Notes: generated from the letters alone by a model not told the origin. A stretch of DNA of 64,000 bases from Novosphingobium decolorationis (GCF_018417475.1 NZ_CP054856.1:2511001-2575000); one strand, 5' to 3'; numbered from the stretch's first letter, positions 41,663-53,219 are shown. Numbers and translations: made by a program.

Positions 41663-42484
41663 TCAGTGCGTGGGATAGCCCCAGCCGCCCCAGATGTAGA
41701 CCGCGACGAAGAGGAACAGCCACACCACGTCGACGAAGTGCCAGTACCAGGCCGCGGCCTCGAAGCCGAAGTGCTGGCGCGGCGTGAAGTCGCCCTGGTA
41801 GCTGCGCACGAGGCACACGGCGAGGAAGATGGTGCCGACGATGACGTGGAAGCCATGGAAGCCGGTCGCCATGTAGAAGGCCGAACCATAGGTGTTGCCG
41901 CCAAAGCCGAACGGCGCGTGCAGGTATTCGTAGCCCTGGATCGCGCTGAACAGGACGCCCAGCGCAATCGTCGCCCACAGGCCCTTCTTGAGGCCCTCAC
42001 GGTCGCCGTGGATCAGCGAGTGGTGGGCCCAGGTCACCGTGGTGCCCGAGGTCAGCAGGATCAGCGTGTTGAGCAGCGGCAGCGCGAAGGGATCCATGAC
42101 CGCCTCGATCGCCTTGGGCGGCCACTGTCCGTCCACCACCTCGGTAAGAGTGGAGGGGAACAGCGAGAAATCGAAGAAGGCCCAGAACCAGCCGACAAAG
42201 AACATCACCTCCGAGGCGATGAACAGGATCATGCCGTAGCGCTGGTGCAACTGGACGACCGGGGTATGGTCACCTGCGCGCGCTTCGTGGACGATCTTGG
42301 AGAACCACATCCACATCGAGGCGATGAGGAGCGCCAAGCCCATCCACGGCACGAAGGCACCGCCGGGCATGTCGTGCATGAACAGCACCATGCCCGAGGT
42401 GAAGATCAGCGCGCCCAGCGTGGTCGCCAGCGGCGCGATGTCCGGCGGCAGGATGTGGTAATCGTGGTTCTTGGTACCGGCCAT
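41663..42484 (-). CDS. coxC: Cytochrome c oxidase subunit III
   Basis: This 273-aa subunit has seven membrane helices. Landmarks are WWFSKIVHEARAG-like loop (seen as MWFSKIVHEARAGDHT), FIASEVMFFVGWFWAFF with the conserved Glu near 91, TVTWAHHSL and WYWHFVDVVWLFLF near the C terminus. Subunit III stabilises the aa3-type oxidase. It is downstream of ctaG and upstream of surf1. Confidence 0.97.
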   Translation of the reverse strand: MAGTKNHDYHILPPDIAPLATTLGALIFTSGMVLFMHDMPGGAFVPWMGLALLIASMWMWFSKIVHEARAGDHTPVVQLHQRYGMILFIASEVMFFVGWFWAFFDFSLFPSTLTEVVDGQWPPKAIEAVMDPFALPLLNTLILLTSGTTVTWAHHSLIHGDREGLKKGLWATIALGVLFSAIQGYEYLHAPFGFGGNTYGSAFYMATGFHGFHVIVGTIFLAVCLVRSYQGDFTPRQHFGFEAAAWYWHFVDVVWLFLFVAVYIWGGWGYPTH

Positions 42485-42568
42485 GTGCCTTCATCCCCGT
42501 TTATCGAATACTGTTCTAGCCGCTGCGCCCGGCGCCACGTGCCGGAGGAAACGGTCCCCAAATGAGCC

Positions 42569-43201
42569 TTAACTTCCCGCCCCGGCGCGGTCCAGACCCT
42601 TTGCATCCGCAGGAGATGTCTGAACTTCGTTGAGGTGGAAGGTGTAGCTGAGCGTAATCTGTTCGACGTCCTTGTTGTCTTCATCGCCAAGGATCGCCGG
42701 ATCGACGTAGTAGAGCACCGGCATCTTCACGGTTTCGCCGGGCTGGAGTGTCTGCTGCGTGAAGCAGAAGCACTGGATCTTGTTGAAATACTTGGCCGCC
42801 TGTTCGGGCTCCACGTTGAAGCTGGCGGTGCCGGTCACGGGTTTGTCCGAGGTGTTGGTGGCCTCGAACAGCGCCATGTCGCGCTGACCCACGGTGATGT
42901 CGTGGGTGGTCTGGAGCGGCTTGAAATTCCAGGGCATGTCGTGCGCGACATTGGCGTCGAAACGGATCGACATGGGCCGCGCGGCAACCTGGACAGCCTC
43001 AGCCGTCGCCCCGTCGACGCGCTGGGTGGTGCCACCATAGCCCGTCACCTGGCAGAAGATGCGGTAGAGCGGAACCGCCGCAAAGCCCAGCGCCAGCATG
43101 CCCAGCGCCATCGAAAGACCGATCAGGCCGACCTTGCGGTTGCGGCGGCGCGTCTGCGCGGCCTGGCTCGTGGCATCGTGGGGCGTGGACAGGCTCGCCA
43201 T
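42569..43201 (-). CDS. ctaG: Cytochrome c oxidase assembly protein CtaG/Cox11
   Basis: Cox11 delivers copper to the CuB centre of subunit I. The 210-aa protein has a single N-terminal helix (about 26-45) followed by YRIFCQVTGYGGTTQ, a beta-rich domain, and the copper-binding KIQCFCFTQQTL motif. It follows a tiny membrane protein by 3 bp in the operon. Confidence 0.96.
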   Translation of the reverse strand: MASLSTPHDATSQAAQTRRRNRKVGLIGLSMALGMLALGFAAVPLYRIFCQVTGYGGTTQRVDGATAEAVQVAARPMSIRFDANVAHDMPWNFKPLQTTHDITVGQRDMALFEATNTSDKPVTGTASFNVEPEQAAKYFNKIQCFCFTQQTLQPGETVKMPVLYYVDPAILGDEDNKDVEQITLSYTFHLNEVQTSPADAKGLDRAGAGS

Positions 43202-43204
43202 GGC

Positions 43205-43348
43205 TCAGCCCATCTTCGCGATCGAGATGAAGAAGACGAGGACCACGAAGGCGGCGAGACCCAGGCCAAGCACGCGATTGCGGTCCTTGCGGATCTGCTC
43301 GACGCTGCGGGTATCGGGCACGGGGGTGTCGGGCTTTTCCTCGTCCAT
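43205..43348 (-). CDS. Small single-helix membrane protein of the cox operon
   Basis: This 47-aa protein has an acidic N terminus MDEEKPDTPVPDTRSVEQIR and one hydrophobic helix LGLGLAAFVVLVFFISIAKMG. It lies 8 bp after ctaB and 3 bp before ctaG. Similar-sized membrane proteins at this position occur in alphaproteobacterial cox operons and may assist assembly or be a minor subunit. Its small size means it is easily missed. Confidence 0.82.
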   Translation of the reverse strand: MDEEKPDTPVPDTRSVEQIRKDRNRVLGLGLAAFVVLVFFISIAKMG

Positions 43349-43356
43349 AAACTCCC

Positions 43357-44277
43357 TCAGATGACGATGAACCGGTCGAGTACCAGCGCGGCAAAGAGCG
43401 CAAAGAGGTAGATGACCGAGTAGGCGAAGAGCTGCTTCTCGGGCTTCATCGTGTCCTCTTCGCCCCGCGTGCGCAGGCCGACCCGGACCGAGAGCGCGAG
43501 GAACAGCGCGGACAGCACGAATGCGCTCGCGCCGTAGACGAGGCCCGTACCGCCGATCCACCAGGGGACCATCGTGAGCGGCAGGAGCAGCACCGAGTAG
43601 ATCAGGATCTGGCGGCGCGTGGCCTTTTCACCCGCGACGACCGGCATCATCGGGATGCCGACCTTGGCGTAGTCGCTCTTCACGAAGAGCGCGAGCGCCC
43701 AGAAGTGCGGCGGCGTCCACATGAAGATGATGGCAAAGAGCACCACTGGCATGAGCGTGATCTCGCCCGTGGCCGCAACCCAGCCGATCAGCGGCGGGAA
43801 CGCGCCTGCGCCGCCACCGATGACGATGTTCTGCGGTGTGCGGGGCTTCAGCCAGATAGTGTAGATGACCGAATAGTAGACGATCGAGACGGCCAGGATC
43901 GCGGCCGGCAGCCAGCCGATCGCAAAGCCCATCAGGAACACCGAGCCCGAGCAGAGCACCAGCGCGAAGTCGCGCGCGGTGGTGCGGTCGAGACGGCCCT
44001 GCGGGAGCGGGCGCTTGGCGGTGCGCTTCATGCCCGCATCAAGGTCGGCTTCCCACCACTGGTTGAGCGCGGCCGCGCCGCCGGCCCCGATGGCGATGCA
44101 CAGGATCGCGGTGAAGGCGAGGACCGGGTGGATGCGCGTAGGCGCGGCGATGAGGCCGCACAGGCCGGTGAAGATGACAAGGCTCATCACGCGCGGCTTG
44201 GTCAGCGCGATGAGGTCACGCCATTCGGCCGGACGCCGGGCGGGAGCCGGATTCGGGGGGGTAATCGAGGTGGTCAT
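43357..44277 (-). CDS. ctaB: Protoheme IX farnesyltransferase (heme O synthase)
   Basis: The enzyme adds a farnesyl chain to heme b to make heme o. The 306-aa polytopic UbiA-superfamily protein has the Asp motif [20 protein letters not shown] near 78 and [20 protein letters not shown] near 190. The start at 44277 ([10 protein letters not shown]) gives the usual N terminus; six extra codons upstream are possible. It is located between coxA and ctaG. Confidence 0.96.
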   Translation of the reverse strand: MTTSITPPNPAPARRPAEWRDLIALTKPRVMSLVIFTGLCGLIAAPTRIHPVLAFTAILCIAIGAGGAAALNQWWEADLDAGMKRTAKRPLPQGRLDRTTARDFALVLCSGSVFLMGFAIGWLPAAILAVSIVYYSVIYTIWLKPRTPQNIVIGGGAGAFPPLIGWVAATGEITLMPVVLFAIIFMWTPPHFWALALFVKSDYAKVGIPMMPVVAGEKATRRQILIYSVLLLPLTMVPWWIGGTGLVYGASAFVLSALFLALSVRVGLRTRGEEDTMKPEKQLFAYSVIYLFALFAALVLDRFIVI

Positions 44278-44387
44278 GGTGGCGTGCCCATACACCGTTC
44301 GTGCCTTTCAGGCGAGACGGACAATTTGCCCGACCCGAAGGCCCGGCAAATCGTCGCGTGTGCGCCGTTGGGAGGGACCGGGACCGA

Positions 44388-46073
<1,686 letters not shown>

Positions 46074-46108
46074 GGTGGTAAACCCTAATCCTTGCGTTCG
46101 CGGGGCCG

Positions 46109-47101
46109 TCAGGCGGCGGCTTCGGTGGCGGCGTCTTCCGGCATGTCGGCCGGGACGGTTTCGCCCTCGCCCGCCGGAGCGGCCGCGGCCGGCTCTTCAC
46201 GCCCGTCGATCACGGCGCCGGGATGGGTCAGGACCCACTGGTTGTACTTTTCGCGCGGGAGCGCCTCGAGCGCGATGGGCATGTAGCCGTGCTTCGCGCC
46301 GCACAGTTCCGAACACTGGCCGTAGTAGACGCCCGGCTTCTCGACGAAGAGGACCTTCTCGTTGATGCGGCCCGGCACCGCGTCGAGCTTGAACCACAGC
46401 GAGGGCACGGCGAACGAGTGGATCACGTCGGCCGCGGTGATCTGCAGGCGGATCGGTTCGCCCGCGGGCACGACGAGGCGGTTGTCGACTTCGAGGTGCG
46501 AGGGGCCATCCCAGGCCTGCGAGCCGACTTCGCGCACACCGTTGTTGATGACCGGCTGGCCCGGAATGTTGAGCATGTTCGAGATCACCTCGAACTCGCC
46601 ATTGTCGGGGTAGCCATAGGTCCAGAACCACTGGTTGCCGGTGACCTTGATGGTCAGCGCTTCCTTGGGCGCAGGCTTGTACTGCTTGGCGATGAGGTCG
46701 ATCGAGGGGACCGCGATGCCGAGCAGAATGAACACCGGCAGGATCGTCCAGACGACCTCGATCGCGGTGTTGTGGCTGGTCTTGGAGGCGACCGGGTTGG
46801 CGCGGCGGTTGTAGCGCACCACGACCCAGATCAGCAGCGCGAGCACGAACAGCGTGATGATCGTGATGATCGGCATCAGAGCGTAGTTGTGAATCTTCAG
46901 CGCGTATTCACCAATCGGCGAATACTGTTCCTGGAAGCCGATCCCGCCCGGCGTCGGCATGCCCACGCCTTCGGTCGGCGTCATCGGCGTGTAGCTACCT
47001 TCCTCCTGCGCCAGCGCGGGCGCGGCCAGAAATGCAGCTGCGAAAAAAAGGCTGGCCTTCCCCAAAAGGCGCGGTGAGCGGGCGATGTGTCCGGATATCA
47101 T
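46109..47101 (-). CDS. coxB: Cytochrome c oxidase subunit II
   Basis: Subunit II takes electrons from cytochrome c at the CuA centre. The 330-aa precursor has a signal peptide ending APALA, two membrane helices, and a C-terminal cupredoxin domain with [14 protein letters not shown], holding the CuA Cys, His and Met ligands, and the [12 protein letters not shown] aromatic patch. The tail after residue 300 is an acidic Ala-rich extension. It is the first gene of the cox operon. Confidence 0.97.
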   Translation of the reverse strand: MISGHIARSPRLLGKASLFFAAAFLAAPALAQEEGSYTPMTPTEGVGMPTPGGIGFQEQYSPIGEYALKIHNYALMPIITIITLFVLALLIWVVVRYNRRANPVASKTSHNTAIEVVWTILPVFILLGIAVPSIDLIAKQYKPAPKEALTIKVTGNQWFWTYGYPDNGEFEVISNMLNIPGQPVINNGVREVGSQAWDGPSHLEVDNRLVVPAGEPIRLQITAADVIHSFAVPSLWFKLDAVPGRINEKVLFVEKPGVYYGQCSELCGAKHGYMPIALEALPREKYNQWVLTHPGAVIDGREEPAAAAPAGEGETVPADMPEDAATEAAA

Positions 47102-47133
47102 CGTTATAGCGCTTCCGTTTCTCTTTTATAACG
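47102..47133. promoter_or_regulatory. Inverted repeat overlapping the coxB promoter region
   Basis: CGTTATA (47102-47108) is matched by TATAACG (47127-47133) across 18 bp, directly before the coxB start codon on the minus strand. The right arm gives a TATAAA-like -10 on that strand. No known operator was recognised; it may be coincidental promoter AT content. Confidence 0.35.
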
Positions 47134-47309
47134 TACACGCGAATCGCCCCGCCTGCACGCACCCCAAATGCGGAGGCTCTTGCCCCCCTTCCATCTTGGC
47201 CTATACGCGCGCTTGCTGCGCGTCTCAAGCGCTACTAGGGAATTTTTGACTTTGGGCGCCGCGCAAGGCCGCCGAATTACGTGTTTTTAATGAAAGGAAG
47301 TTGACCGCC

Positions 47310-47894
47310 ATGCAGGAAGAAGAGGTCCTCGCCGAGTTCCGCGCCAGCAAGGCCCTGTTGGAAGGACATTTCCTTCTTTCCTCGGGCCGCCACAGCGCCC
47401 ACTACCTGCAGTGCGCGCGCGTTCTGCAGAGCCCCGACCGCGCCGCACGCCTGGCCGTCGCGCTGGCCGCCACGTTCCCCCACGACGTGCGCAAGCAGAT
47501 CCAGAAGGTCGTCTCGCCCGCGATGGGCGGGGTCATCATCGGCCAGGAAATGGGCCGTGCGCTCCAGGTCGATGCCATGTTCGTCGAGCGCCCGACCGGC
47601 ACGTTCGAGCTGCGCCGCGGCTTCGAGCTCGATCCGGGCGACAAGGTGCTGATGGTCGAGGACGTGGTCACCACCGGCAAGTCCAGCCGCGAGGCGATCA
47701 AGGCGATCGAGGCCGCCGGCGGCACGGTCATTGCCGCAGCCGCCCTCGTCGACCGTTCGGCGGGCGCTGTGGACCTGGGCGTCCCGTTCTATCCGCTCGT
47801 CGCGCTCAGCTTCCCGACGTATGCCGAGGACGAGCTTCCGGCCGAGCTTGCCGCCACCCCCGCGATCAAGCCGGGCAGCCGCCAGCAGCCCTGA
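47310..47894 (+). CDS. pyrE: Orotate phosphoribosyltransferase
   Basis: PyrE makes orotidine 5'-phosphate from orotate and PRPP. The 194-aa protein has the PRPP-binding loop VLMVEDVVTTGKSS near 114 and an N-terminal FLLSSGRHSAHYLQ. The ATG at 47310 has AAGGAA 10 bp upstream; a TTG three codons earlier is too close to it. The gene is divergent from coxB and leads the pyrE-pdxJ-acpS-lepB run. Confidence 0.95.
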   Translation: MQEEEVLAEFRASKALLEGHFLLSSGRHSAHYLQCARVLQSPDRAARLAVALAATFPHDVRKQIQKVVSPAMGGVIIGQEMGRALQVDAMFVERPTGTFELRRGFELDPGDKVLMVEDVVTTGKSSREAIKAIEAAGGTVIAAAALVDRSAGAVDLGVPFYPLVALSFPTYAEDELPAELAATPAIKPGSRQQP

Positions 47895-47900
47895 GCCACA

Positions 47901-47923
47901 GGCGCCCGGTAGCCCCGGGCGCC
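47901..47923 (+). terminator. GC-rich hairpin after pyrE
   Basis: GGCGCCCGG (47901-47909) pairs with CCGGGCGCC (47915-47923), 6 bp after the pyrE stop. There is no T tract, and pdxJ follows in the same direction, so it may partly terminate or process the transcript. Confidence 0.4.
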
Positions 47924-47966
47924 GTCCTCGCCGTTTGTCCTCCCGCAACGCAAAGGCCCGCCTCCC

Positions 47967-48710
47967 GTGTCCAGCGTCCTTAATCCCGCGCACCTGCGCC
48001 TTGGCGTGAACATCGATCACGTCGCCACCATCCGCAACGCGCGCGGCGGGCTCCATCCCGATCCGGCCCGTGCCGCGCAGATCGTGGCGCAGGCGGGCGG
48101 GGATGGCATCACCGTGCACCTGCGCGAGGATCGCCGCCACATCGTCGACGGTGACATCCAGCGCGTGCAGGACGCAACCGGCCTGCCCGTCAACCTGGAG
48201 ATGGCCGCGACCCAGGAGATGCTGGAAATCGCGCTCAGGCATCGCCCGCACGCGGCCTGCATCGTGCCCGAGCGGCGCGAGGAGCGCACCACCGAGGGCG
48301 GGCTTGATGCTGCAGGCCTGCACAACCAGCTCGCCCCCATCGTCGGCCGGCTGACCGAGGCGGGCGTGCGCGTCAGCCTCTTCATCGGCCCCGAACCGCA
48401 CCAGATCGCGGCGGCGATGAAGCTGGGCGCCCCGGTGGTGGAGCTGCACACCGGCGAATACGCCCACGCCACCGGCCCGGACGTGGCGACAGAGCTCAGG
48501 CGCATCGCCGACATGGCCGCGCTCGCCGCCAAGAACGGGATCGAGCCCCACGCCGGGCACGGCCTCACGTATGAGAACGTCCAGCCGATCGCGGCCATCC
48601 CCCAGATCGCCGAGCTCAACATCGGCCACTACCTCATCGGCGAGGCCATCTTTACCGGGCTCGAGGCCAGCATCGCAAAGATGCGCGCGCTGATGGACGA
48701 GGTCCGGTGA
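47967..48710 (+). CDS. pdxJ: Pyridoxine 5'-phosphate synthase
   Basis: PdxJ condenses 1-deoxyxylulose 5-phosphate with 3-amino-1-hydroxyacetone phosphate to form the B6 ring. The 247-aa TIM-barrel protein shows LGVNIDHVATIRNARGG, GITVHLREDRRHI, and GHGLTYENVQPI with NIGHYLIGEAIF near the end. The start is GTG. The stop overlaps the next gene's GTG. Confidence 0.96.
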   Translation: MSSVLNPAHLRLGVNIDHVATIRNARGGLHPDPARAAQIVAQAGGDGITVHLREDRRHIVDGDIQRVQDATGLPVNLEMAATQEMLEIALRHRPHAACIVPERREERTTEGGLDAAGLHNQLAPIVGRLTEAGVRVSLFIGPEPHQIAAAMKLGAPVVELHTGEYAHATGPDVATELRRIADMAALAAKNGIEPHAGHGLTYENVQPIAAIPQIAELNIGHYLIGEAIFTGLEASIAKMRALMDEVR

Positions 48711-48973
48711 AACGTGAAGGTGCGGATTTTACGCGCCTCAAACGCCGCATCCGCCTTGTTTGCCTGGGTTTCGTCCCCATAGTCGCCTGCATCACGACGG
48801 CACTTGCCCTCTGGAGCGACTACCGCGCCGGACGGCCGTTCGAGCCGCACCCGATCTTTTCGGGGCTGGGGCTCATCGGCTGGGGCTTTGCCGTCTTCGT
48901 GCTCTCGGGCCCCGCGCTGACCGCGGCCGAGCGCATTCGTGCAGACTGGCGCAACAGGAGAAGGCGCAAGTGA
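48707..48973 (+). CDS. Small two-helix membrane protein
   Basis: This 88-aa protein has a basic N terminus and two hydrophobic helices (about 17-36 and 51-70), ending in a basic tail RNRRRRK. No family was recognised. Its GTG overlaps the pdxJ stop by four bases and its own stop overlaps the acpS GTG, so it is translationally coupled on both sides, which supports it as a real gene. Confidence 0.8.
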   Translation: MKREGADFTRLKRRIRLVCLGFVPIVACITTALALWSDYRAGRPFEPHPIFSGLGLIGWGFAVFVLSGPALTAAERIRADWRNRRRRK

Positions 48974-49392
48974 TCATCGGCCTGGGTTCGGACCTGTGCA
49001 ACATCGAGCGCATCGCCAATTCGCTCGAACGGTACGGGGACCGCTTCCTCAATCGCGTCTTCACCGAGCAGGAGCGCGCCAAGGCCGCGCGGCGCCCACA
49101 CACCGTCGCAGGCACGCTGGCCAAGCGTTTCGCGGCCAAGGAAGCCTATTCCAAGGCGGTCGGGACCGGCTTCAAGCAAGGTGTCTTCATGAAGGACATC
49201 GGCGTCGTCAACGCCCCGTCCGGCGCGCCCACGCTGGCGCTGTCGGGCGGCGCGAAGGAGCGGCTTGATGCGATGACCCCTGCAGGGCACGAAGCCGTGG
49301 TTCACCTCACGCTCACCGACGATCACCCATGGGCGCAGGCTTTCGTCGTCATCGAGGCGCGCCCGCTCGCCCCTTGCGCCGCTACCGAGTAG
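48970..49392 (+). CDS. acpS: Holo-[acyl-carrier-protein] synthase
   Basis: AcpS transfers 4'-phosphopantetheine from CoA to acyl carrier protein. The 140-aa protein begins with GTG ([15 protein letters not shown]), with the catalytic Asp in [10 protein letters not shown], and has [16 protein letters not shown] with the Mg-binding Glu. Length is normal. Translationally coupled to the preceding membrane protein, and followed by lepB. Confidence 0.95.
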   Translation: MIIGLGSDLCNIERIANSLERYGDRFLNRVFTEQERAKAARRPHTVAGTLAKRFAAKEAYSKAVGTGFKQGVFMKDIGVVNAPSGAPTLALSGGAKERLDAMTPAGHEAVVHLTLTDDHPWAQAFVVIEARPLAPCAATE

Positions 49393-49410
49393 AGTTTCTT
49401 GTCCCAGACC

Positions 49411-50349
49411 ATGCGCGAACCGTCCGCCCCCTCTTCCGAAAACTCCACATCCGCCAAGGCGAAGGGTAAGGGTAAGGGTAAGGGTAAGGAAAAGGTCAAC
49501 TGGCTGCACGAAGTGCGCGGCCTCGCGCTGATGCTGCTGGGGGTGCTGGCGTTCCACTCGTTCGTCGCCAAGCCCTTCTACATTCCCTCGATCTCGATGA
49601 TGCCGGGCCTGCTGGTGGGGGACCGCCTCGTCGTCTCCAAGTACGCCTATGGCTGGAACTGGTCCTCGATCAGCTTCCACGCCCTGCCGCGCAGCGACTG
49701 GCGGATCCTGGGTTCCACGCCCGAATACGGCGACATCGTCATCGTCGTGCCGGGCAACCGCAAGGAAGACCTCATCAAGCGCGTGGTCGCCCGCCCCGGC
49801 GACCGGATCGCGGTGATCGACGGGCGCATTCGCCTCAACGGCCGCTTCATCCCGCGCGAGGTCGTGCCCGCCACGCAGCTGGGCGCCGATCCCGCGCTCC
49901 AGTGCGACGGGCAGGAGGTGGGCCACTGCTACGACGGCTTCGAAGCCTTCCGCACCCGCCTGCCCTCGGGCCGCGAAGTCTACGAAATGCCGACCTACCG
50001 GGAAACCTTGCCCAACGGCGCGAGTTACAACGTCATCGATTACATGAACCAGCGCCTCGACAACTACCCGGAGACCCGCGTGCCCGAAGGCCACGTCTTC
50101 CTGATGGGCGACGACCGTGACCGCTCGTCCGACAGCCGTGCCCCGTTCGACGACTGGGCCGGGGTGCCCGGAGGCGGCCTCAACGGCCCGGTGCCGCTCT
50201 CCGACATTGGCGGGCGCGCCGAGTTCATCACGTTCTCGCTCGATGGCACCCAGACCTGGAACCCGCTGACCTGGTGGAGCGCGCTGCGCCCCGGCCGCGC
50301 CTTGACCAGCCTGCGCCCTGCCCTCGACGCGAGCAAGGCCGCGCAGTGA
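49411..50349 (+). CDS. lepB: Signal peptidase I
   Basis: LepB cleaves signal peptides at the periplasmic face of the inner membrane. From the ATG at 49411 the protein has 312 aa: a hydrophilic tail with a Lys-Gly dipeptide run, one membrane helix (about 36-52), catalytic Ser62 in PSISMMP and general base Lys123 in DLIKRVVARPGD. The box E MGDDRDRSSDSR is near 236. A TTG four codons upstream (49399) is an alternative start. The Lys-Gly run is encoded by a pure hexanucleotide repeat. Confidence 0.96.
   Translation: MREPSAPSSENSTSAKAKGKGKGKGKEKVNWLHEVRGLALMLLGVLAFHSFVAKPFYIPSISMMPGLLVGDRLVVSKYAYGWNWSSISFHALPRSDWRILGSTPEYGDIVIVVPGNRKEDLIKRVVARPGDRIAVIDGRIRLNGRFIPREVVPATQLGADPALQCDGQEVGHCYDGFEAFRTRLPSGREVYEMPTYRETLPNGASYNVIDYMNQRLDNYPETRVPEGHVFLMGDDRDRSSDSRAPFDDWAGVPGGGLNGPVPLSDIGGRAEFITFSLDGTQTWNPLTWWSALRPGRALTSLRPALDASKAAQ
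49462..49489 (+). repeat. Hexanucleotide tandem repeat inside lepB
   Basis: Four uninterrupted AAGGGT units, plus a partial fifth, encode alternating Lys and Gly in the cytoplasmic tail of signal peptidase I. Six-base units keep the frame, so changes in copy number would only alter tail length by two residues per unit. Confidence 0.9.
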
Positions 50350-51524
50350 GCCTTGCTGCGGGGGAGCCCCCGCAGACCGCTCCGGGCGCCGAGGAACCTG
50401 CGGCGCCCTCCCCCGCCCCCGAGACGCCTTCGCGCGTGCGCCGCGTCGGCCCCACCGACATCGCCGATCCGCTGATCCGCACCGAGGCGCGCAAGGCCTT
50501 CGTGTGGATCGGCATGCTGCTGCTTTTCGCGCTGGCGATCTTCCTCTCGCAATCGCTGCTGGTCATCTTCGGGGGCATCGTGTTCGGCGCGCTGCTTGAT
50601 GGCGGCGCGCGCCTGCTGGGCCGGGTGGTGCCGCTCGGGCGCACCTGGTGCGTGGCCATCGTGCTCGCCCTCGCTCTGATGGCGGTCATATGGATCGCGC
50701 GTTTTGCCGGGAGCCAGATCGCGGTCCAAGCCGCCGAACTTCCCGCCACGATCGAAGGGCAATACTACCTCGCGCTGGAATGGCTGCGCGGCCATGGTCT
50801 CAACGTCACGGCAGTGGACCTGCGGTCCATGGCGCGCGAGGCGATGGGCGGGATGAGCCAGGTCACGGCGGTGGTGGGCGGCCTCATCGGCGCGGTCACC
50901 ACGCTCTTCCTGATCCTGGTCCTGGGCATCTACTTCGCGCTGGAGCCGCGCCTCTACCGCCGGGGTGTGGGCTGGTTCCTGCCGGTCGACCGGCGCGACC
51001 ATTTCGAGGGCACCGCGCGCGCGATGGGGGCGGCGCTGCGCCGCCTGCTGTTCGGGCGCGTCATCGGCATGAGTGTGGAAGGCCTGTTCACCTGGGCCAT
51101 GCTGGAGGCCTACAGCGTGCCGATGGCCGCGCTCCTGGGCATCATCACCGCGCTCCTCGCCTTCCTCCCCAACATCGGCGCGCCGATTTCGGGCGCGATC
51201 ATGATCCTTGTCGGCTTTTCGGGCGGCATGGAGATGGGGCTCTACACGATGTTCGTGTACCTCATCGTCCACCTCATCGATGGCTACGTGATCGTGCCCA
51301 TGATCGCGCGCAAGACGGTCGACCTGCCGCCCGCGCTGGTGCTCGCCGCCCAGCTCATTCTGGGCGTCCTGTTCGGTATCCTGGGCCTGGCCCTTGCCGA
51401 CCCGCTGGTGGCCATGCTCAAGATCTGGCTGGAGCGCGAAGCCGCGCGCAACCGCGTGCTGCCCCCCGGCACGCAAGTCCCGCCCGAGGCCGACACCGAT
51501 CCTGCAGGCGCGCTGCACGCGTAA
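50346..51524 (+). CDS. AI-2E family permease (PerM-like)
   Basis: This 392-aa membrane protein of the AI-2E/PerM family has a Pro/Ala-rich N terminus followed by about eight helices. Landmarks are FGGIVFGALLDGGARLL, GGLIGAVTTLFLILVLGIYF, ALLAFLPNIGAPISGAI near 275 and LIVHLIDGYVIVPMI. Members are transporters, one reported for autoinducer-2 export and others for sodium/proton antiport; substrate unknown. The GTG at 50346 overlaps the lepB stop; upstream frame is read-through from lepB. Confidence 0.87.
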   Translation: MSLAAGEPPQTAPGAEEPAAPSPAPETPSRVRRVGPTDIADPLIRTEARKAFVWIGMLLLFALAIFLSQSLLVIFGGIVFGALLDGGARLLGRVVPLGRTWCVAIVLALALMAVIWIARFAGSQIAVQAAELPATIEGQYYLALEWLRGHGLNVTAVDLRSMAREAMGGMSQVTAVVGGLIGAVTTLFLILVLGIYFALEPRLYRRGVGWFLPVDRRDHFEGTARAMGAALRRLLFGRVIGMSVEGLFTWAMLEAYSVPMAALLGIITALLAFLPNIGAPISGAIMILVGFSGGMEMGLYTMFVYLIVHLIDGYVIVPMIARKTVDLPPALVLAAQLILGVLFGILGLALADPLVAMLKIWLEREAARNRVLPPGTQVPPEADTDPAGALHA

Positions 51525-51582
51525 GGCCCACTCTCTGCGGCGACGCTTGACCGATCCGGCCGAACCGGCAACAGGAGAGACC

Positions 51583-52746
51583 ATGGCCCGCAAGTTCCTC
51601 TACGTCGTCGCCGTGTGCCTCGTGCTCTTCGTGGCCGCACGCCTCGCGCTCACCTTCTGGTCGGACGAGCTGACCGAGCTCACCTTCGTCCCCTCGGGCG
51701 AGTTCGAGACCCGGCCCGCCAAGCCCGAAGGCGACTGGGACGCGCCCGCGATGTGGGTTGCGCGGCCCGGCCTTCAGAACGATCCCGCGCAATGGCTGCC
51801 CGAAGGGGCGAGCACGGCACCTGTGGGCTCGGCCCGCGCGGCCATCTTCTTCGTGCATCCCACCAGCTACATGGAGAAGGCGCACTGGAACGCGCCGCTC
51901 GACGACGAGGACGCGAACAATCGCGCCGCGCTCTTCACGCAGACCATGGCCAGCGCCTTCACCGCCGCGGGCGATGTCTGGGCCCCGCGCTATCGTCAGG
52001 CCACGATCGGCGCCTTCTTCACCGCCCGGCCCGAAGCGCAGCAGGCGCTCGACCTTGCCTATGGCGACCTTGAGAGCGCCTTTGCCGTGTTCCTGCGCGA
52101 AAACCCGGAAGGGCCCATCGTCCTTGTCGGCCACAGCCAGGGCGCGCTCTTGCTGCGCCGCCTGCTGCGCGACCACGTGGCGGGCACGCCCGTCGCCGCG
52201 CGCGTGGCCGCAGCCTACCTGCCCGGCTGGCCGGTCTCGCTTGACCATGACCTGCCGAAGATGGGCCTGCCCCAGTGCACCAGCGACAACCAGGCGGGCT
52301 GCGTGCTTTCCTGGCTCTCGGTCGCCGACCCGGCCGACACCTCGGCACTGACGGCGGGCTACCTGCGCCAGACCGGGCTTGACGGGCAGAAGCTGGATGG
52401 CAGCCCGTTCCTGTGCACCAACCCGCTGATCGGCGCGCAGGACGGCGCGGCGGATGCGCGCGCCAACACCGGCACGCTGGTCCCCGACTTCGCCGAGAAG
52501 ACCGGCACGCTGGCCCCGCAGGTCGTGCCCGCGGCCTGCGAGCTCGACAACTTCCTGCACATCGGCGCGCCGCCCAAGCTGGAGCTGGGCGATTACGTGC
52601 TGCCGGGCAATAACTACCACGTCTACGACATCCTCCTGTTCTGGGAGAACCTGCGCGCCGACGCCCGCAAGCGCCTGACCGCCTGGCTCGCCGCGCAAGA
52701 CGAAGCGCCCGAGGAAAGCGCCCCCAAGGTGAAGGCCGTCGGCTGA
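51583..52746 (+). CDS. DUF3089 domain protein (alpha/beta-hydrolase-like)
   Basis: This 387-aa protein has an N-terminal signal or anchor helix (about 4-22), a region with [16 protein letters not shown] typical of DUF3089, the serine nucleophile motif [10 protein letters not shown] near 183, and a C-terminal [18 protein letters not shown]. The fold is alpha/beta hydrolase; a periplasmic esterase or lipase is plausible, substrate unknown. The ATG has ACAGGAGAGACC upstream. The stop overlaps the ruvX ATG by one base. Confidence 0.88.
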   Translation: MARKFLYVVAVCLVLFVAARLALTFWSDELTELTFVPSGEFETRPAKPEGDWDAPAMWVARPGLQNDPAQWLPEGASTAPVGSARAAIFFVHPTSYMEKAHWNAPLDDEDANNRAALFTQTMASAFTAAGDVWAPRYRQATIGAFFTARPEAQQALDLAYGDLESAFAVFLRENPEGPIVLVGHSQGALLLRRLLRDHVAGTPVAARVAAAYLPGWPVSLDHDLPKMGLPQCTSDNQAGCVLSWLSVADPADTSALTAGYLRQTGLDGQKLDGSPFLCTNPLIGAQDGAADARANTGTLVPDFAEKTGTLAPQVVPAACELDNFLHIGAPPKLELGDYVLPGNNYHVYDILLFWENLRADARKRLTAWLAAQDEAPEESAPKVKAVG

Positions 52747-53219
52747 TGAGCACCGTCACCACCAGCGCGCTCGACTTTCGCGACGCCCTGCCCGATGCGG
52801 GCGCGCTCCTGGGCCTTGACCTCGGCACCCAGACCATCGGCACCGCCTTCTGCGATGCGGGCTGGCGCTTCGCCTCGCCCGGCAAGACCCTGAAGCGTGG
52901 CAAGTTCGGCGCCGACAAGGCCGCGCTCTCCGCCCTTGTCGCGGAGCGTTCGATTACCGGCATCGTCATCGGCCTGCCGCTCAACATGGATGGCTCGGAA
53001 GGCCCGCGCTCGCAGTCGAGCCGCGCCTACGCGCGCAACCTCGCCGCGCTGGGCCTGCCCATCCTGCTGTGGGACGAGCGCTGGTCGACCATGGGCGCCG
53101 AACGCGGCCTACTTGACCAGGACATGAGCCGCGCCAAGCGCAAGGAGCGCATCGACAGCGCAGCCGCCGCCGTCATCCTGCAGGGCGCCATCGACGGACT
53201 GGCCGGGGGCATGTTCTGA
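52746..53219 (+). CDS. ruvX: Holliday junction resolvase-like RuvX/YqgF
   Basis: RuvX/YqgF is an RNase H-fold nuclease that processes pre-16S rRNA 5' ends in E. coli and has been proposed as a resolvase. The 157-aa protein has [12 protein letters not shown] with the first Asp near 25, [29 protein letters not shown] with Glu, and [11 protein letters not shown] with the last Asp. All acidic residues are present. It is translationally coupled to the DUF3089 gene. Confidence 0.94.
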   Translation: MSTVTTSALDFRDALPDAGALLGLDLGTQTIGTAFCDAGWRFASPGKTLKRGKFGADKAALSALVAERSITGIVIGLPLNMDGSEGPRSQSSRAYARNLAALGLPILLWDERWSTMGAERGLLDQDMSRAKRKERIDSAAAAVILQGAIDGLAGGMF

